Shown: positions 6,114-6,607 of the stretch, in pieces
How positions within the stretch are numbered: the first letter of the stretch is position 1
Layout of the letters: each line of letters opens with the position of its first letter
Program-made: the position numbers and the translations under genes
NCBI GenBank assembly: GCA_030428825.1
Contig: JAUIEL010000406.1
Span: forward strand, 1 to 6,607
From: a bacterium
GTDB lineage: Bacteria; Planctomycetota; B15-G4; JADJEK01
Direction: 5' to 3'
Length of the DNA stretch: 6,607 bases
The notes under the pieces: model-generated
Databases searched by the model: none
Seen by the model: only the letters and a program-made list of their open reading frames with translations
Told to the model about the DNA's origin: nothing

Positions 6114-6607
6114 ATGCCTCTGAGTGGCATATTGATCAGCTGGGCCGGCGAGCACGATCGCGCGGAGGCGCTCCGACGGCTGGGGAACGACCCGCGCGTC
6201 GACCTCGGGCCGGGAAAGGGCTCCCGGCTGGCCGCGGAGATCTCCGCGGAGTCGCCCCGCGAACTGCGCGACCTCCACCGCCGGATCGAGCGGCTCCCCG
6301 GGGTGTCGCACGTCGACGTCGTCTTCGCCGACACCGGCGCCAGCCGCCGGTCGTTCCTGAAGGGGGCCGCGCTCGCGGCGGCGGCGGCCGCCCTCCCGGC
6401 GCCGGACGGCCGCGCCGAGACGCCGCGCGACACCCGGCTCCGCTGGGACAAGGCCCCGTGCCGATTCTGCGGGACCGGCTGCCACGTCCAGGTCGGCGTC
6501 CGCGACGGCCGCGTCGTGGCGATCGCCGGCGACAAGGACGCGGAGGTCAACAAGGGCCTCCTCTGCGTCAAGGGGTACCACGTCGGCGGCATCCTGTACG
6601 GAGAGGA
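6114..6607 (+). CDS. napA: NapD-NapA fusion: chaperone domain plus periplasmic nitrate reductase catalytic subunit (5' part, cut by window edge)
   Basis: 164 codons are visible, open to the window end. Residues 3-72 resemble NapD, the small ferredoxin-fold chaperone that binds the NapA Tat signal: SGILIS at the first strand, a helix, RLAAEISAES as a strand and LPGVSHVDVVF (61-71) as the last helix-strand turn. Residues 77-83 are a perfect twin-arginine motif, SRRSFLK, followed by an Ala-rich h-region (84-95) and a likely cleavage site near A101. From residue 108 the protein is NapA-like: LRWDKAPCRFCGTGC, then GDKDAEVNKGLLCVKGY. The [4Fe-4S] ligands are C116-x2-C119-x3-C123-x27-C151, the NapA spacing, with the conserved Lys at 153. 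NapA reduces nitrate to nitrite at a bis-MGD molybdenum site in the periplasm. The molybdenum ligand (Cys in true NapA) lies beyond the window, so the substrate is inferred. Codons 6-7 (ATA TTG) are unusually AT-rich for this DNA, as often seen near starts. It is divergent from the cytochrome/FeS/NrfD operon, its likely electron donor. Confidence 0.88.
   Translation, partial: MPLSGILISWAGEHDRAEALRRLGNDPRVDLGPGKGSRLAAEISAESPRELRDLHRRIERLPGVSHVDVVFADTGASRRSFLKGAALAAAAAALPAPDGRAETPRDTRLRWDKAPCRFCGTGCHVQVGVRDGRVVAIAGDKDAEVNKGLLCVKGYHVGGILYGE

Noticed and set aside
6128..6140. TTGATCAG near the napDA start as an FNR half-site
   Set aside because: It is within the coding sequence, only one half matches, and no partner half lies at the proper distance.
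5985..6581. A 198-codon minus-strand frame across the napDA start
   Set aside because: It is antisense to the NapD/NapA-coding frame, which has recognisable motifs; the minus-strand translation has none.
5342..6592. Upstream extension of the FeS gene frame
   Set aside because: It is a shadow over the cytochrome gene and control region. The ATG at 5341 with a ribosome site and Tat signal is a far better start.
1..6607. CRISPR array, tRNA, rRNA, insertion sequence or phage genes
   Set aside because: No spaced direct repeats, tRNA-like cloverleaf, transposase motif or terminal inverted repeats were seen; base composition is uniform across the window.

Overview
This is a very GC-rich window (around 70 % by eye, almost every third codon position G or C) from a bacterium with periplasmic respiration. 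It carries five complete genes, a sixth cut by the right edge, and possibly the last codons of another at the left edge. The gene content (Tat-exported molybdoenzyme, Tat-exported iron-sulphur protein, NrfD-type quinol subunit, multihaem cytochrome c, TlpA-like thioredoxin) points to a Gram-negative facultative or strict anaerobe such as Myxococcota, Planctomycetota or a related lineage. I cannot fix the phylum from sequence alone.

Left block (1-1909, minus strand): a two-gene ABC exporter of the NosF/NosY (ABC-2) type, ATPase first, then a membrane permease with a GTG start 3 nt after the ATPase stop. The substrate is unknown. Middle (1985-3121, plus strand): a secreted protein with a beta-rich N-terminal region, possibly LolA/DUF2092-like, fused to a TlpA-type thioredoxin domain. 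It is divergent from the ABC genes across a 75-bp gap and ends 9 bp from the stop of the next, convergent gene.

Right block (3131-6607): a respiratory module. On the minus strand lie a membrane-anchored or secreted tetrahaem cytochrome c (5338-5988), a Tat-exported four-motif ferredoxin-like protein (4415-5341, overlapping the cytochrome by 4 nt) and a ten-helix NrfD/DsrP-like quinol subunit (3131-4375). The order matches DsrJ-DsrO-DsrP and resembles QrcA-C-D. Divergently, from a 125-bp control region, runs the start of a periplasmic nitrate reductase-like molybdoenzyme (6114 to window end) whose N-terminus is a NapD-like chaperone domain in the same polypeptide, placed ahead of an internal Tat signal.

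The likely joint function is that NrfD takes electrons from quinol, the iron-sulphur protein and tetrahaem cytochrome carry them through the periplasm, and the NapA-like enzyme uses them, probably to reduce nitrate. No NapB or NapC is visible in the window. The most notable points are the NapD-NapA fusion, a Cys-to-Asn change in the first cluster motif of the iron-sulphur subunit, and a divergent control region with a near-consensus sigma-54 site overlapping a perfect dyad.
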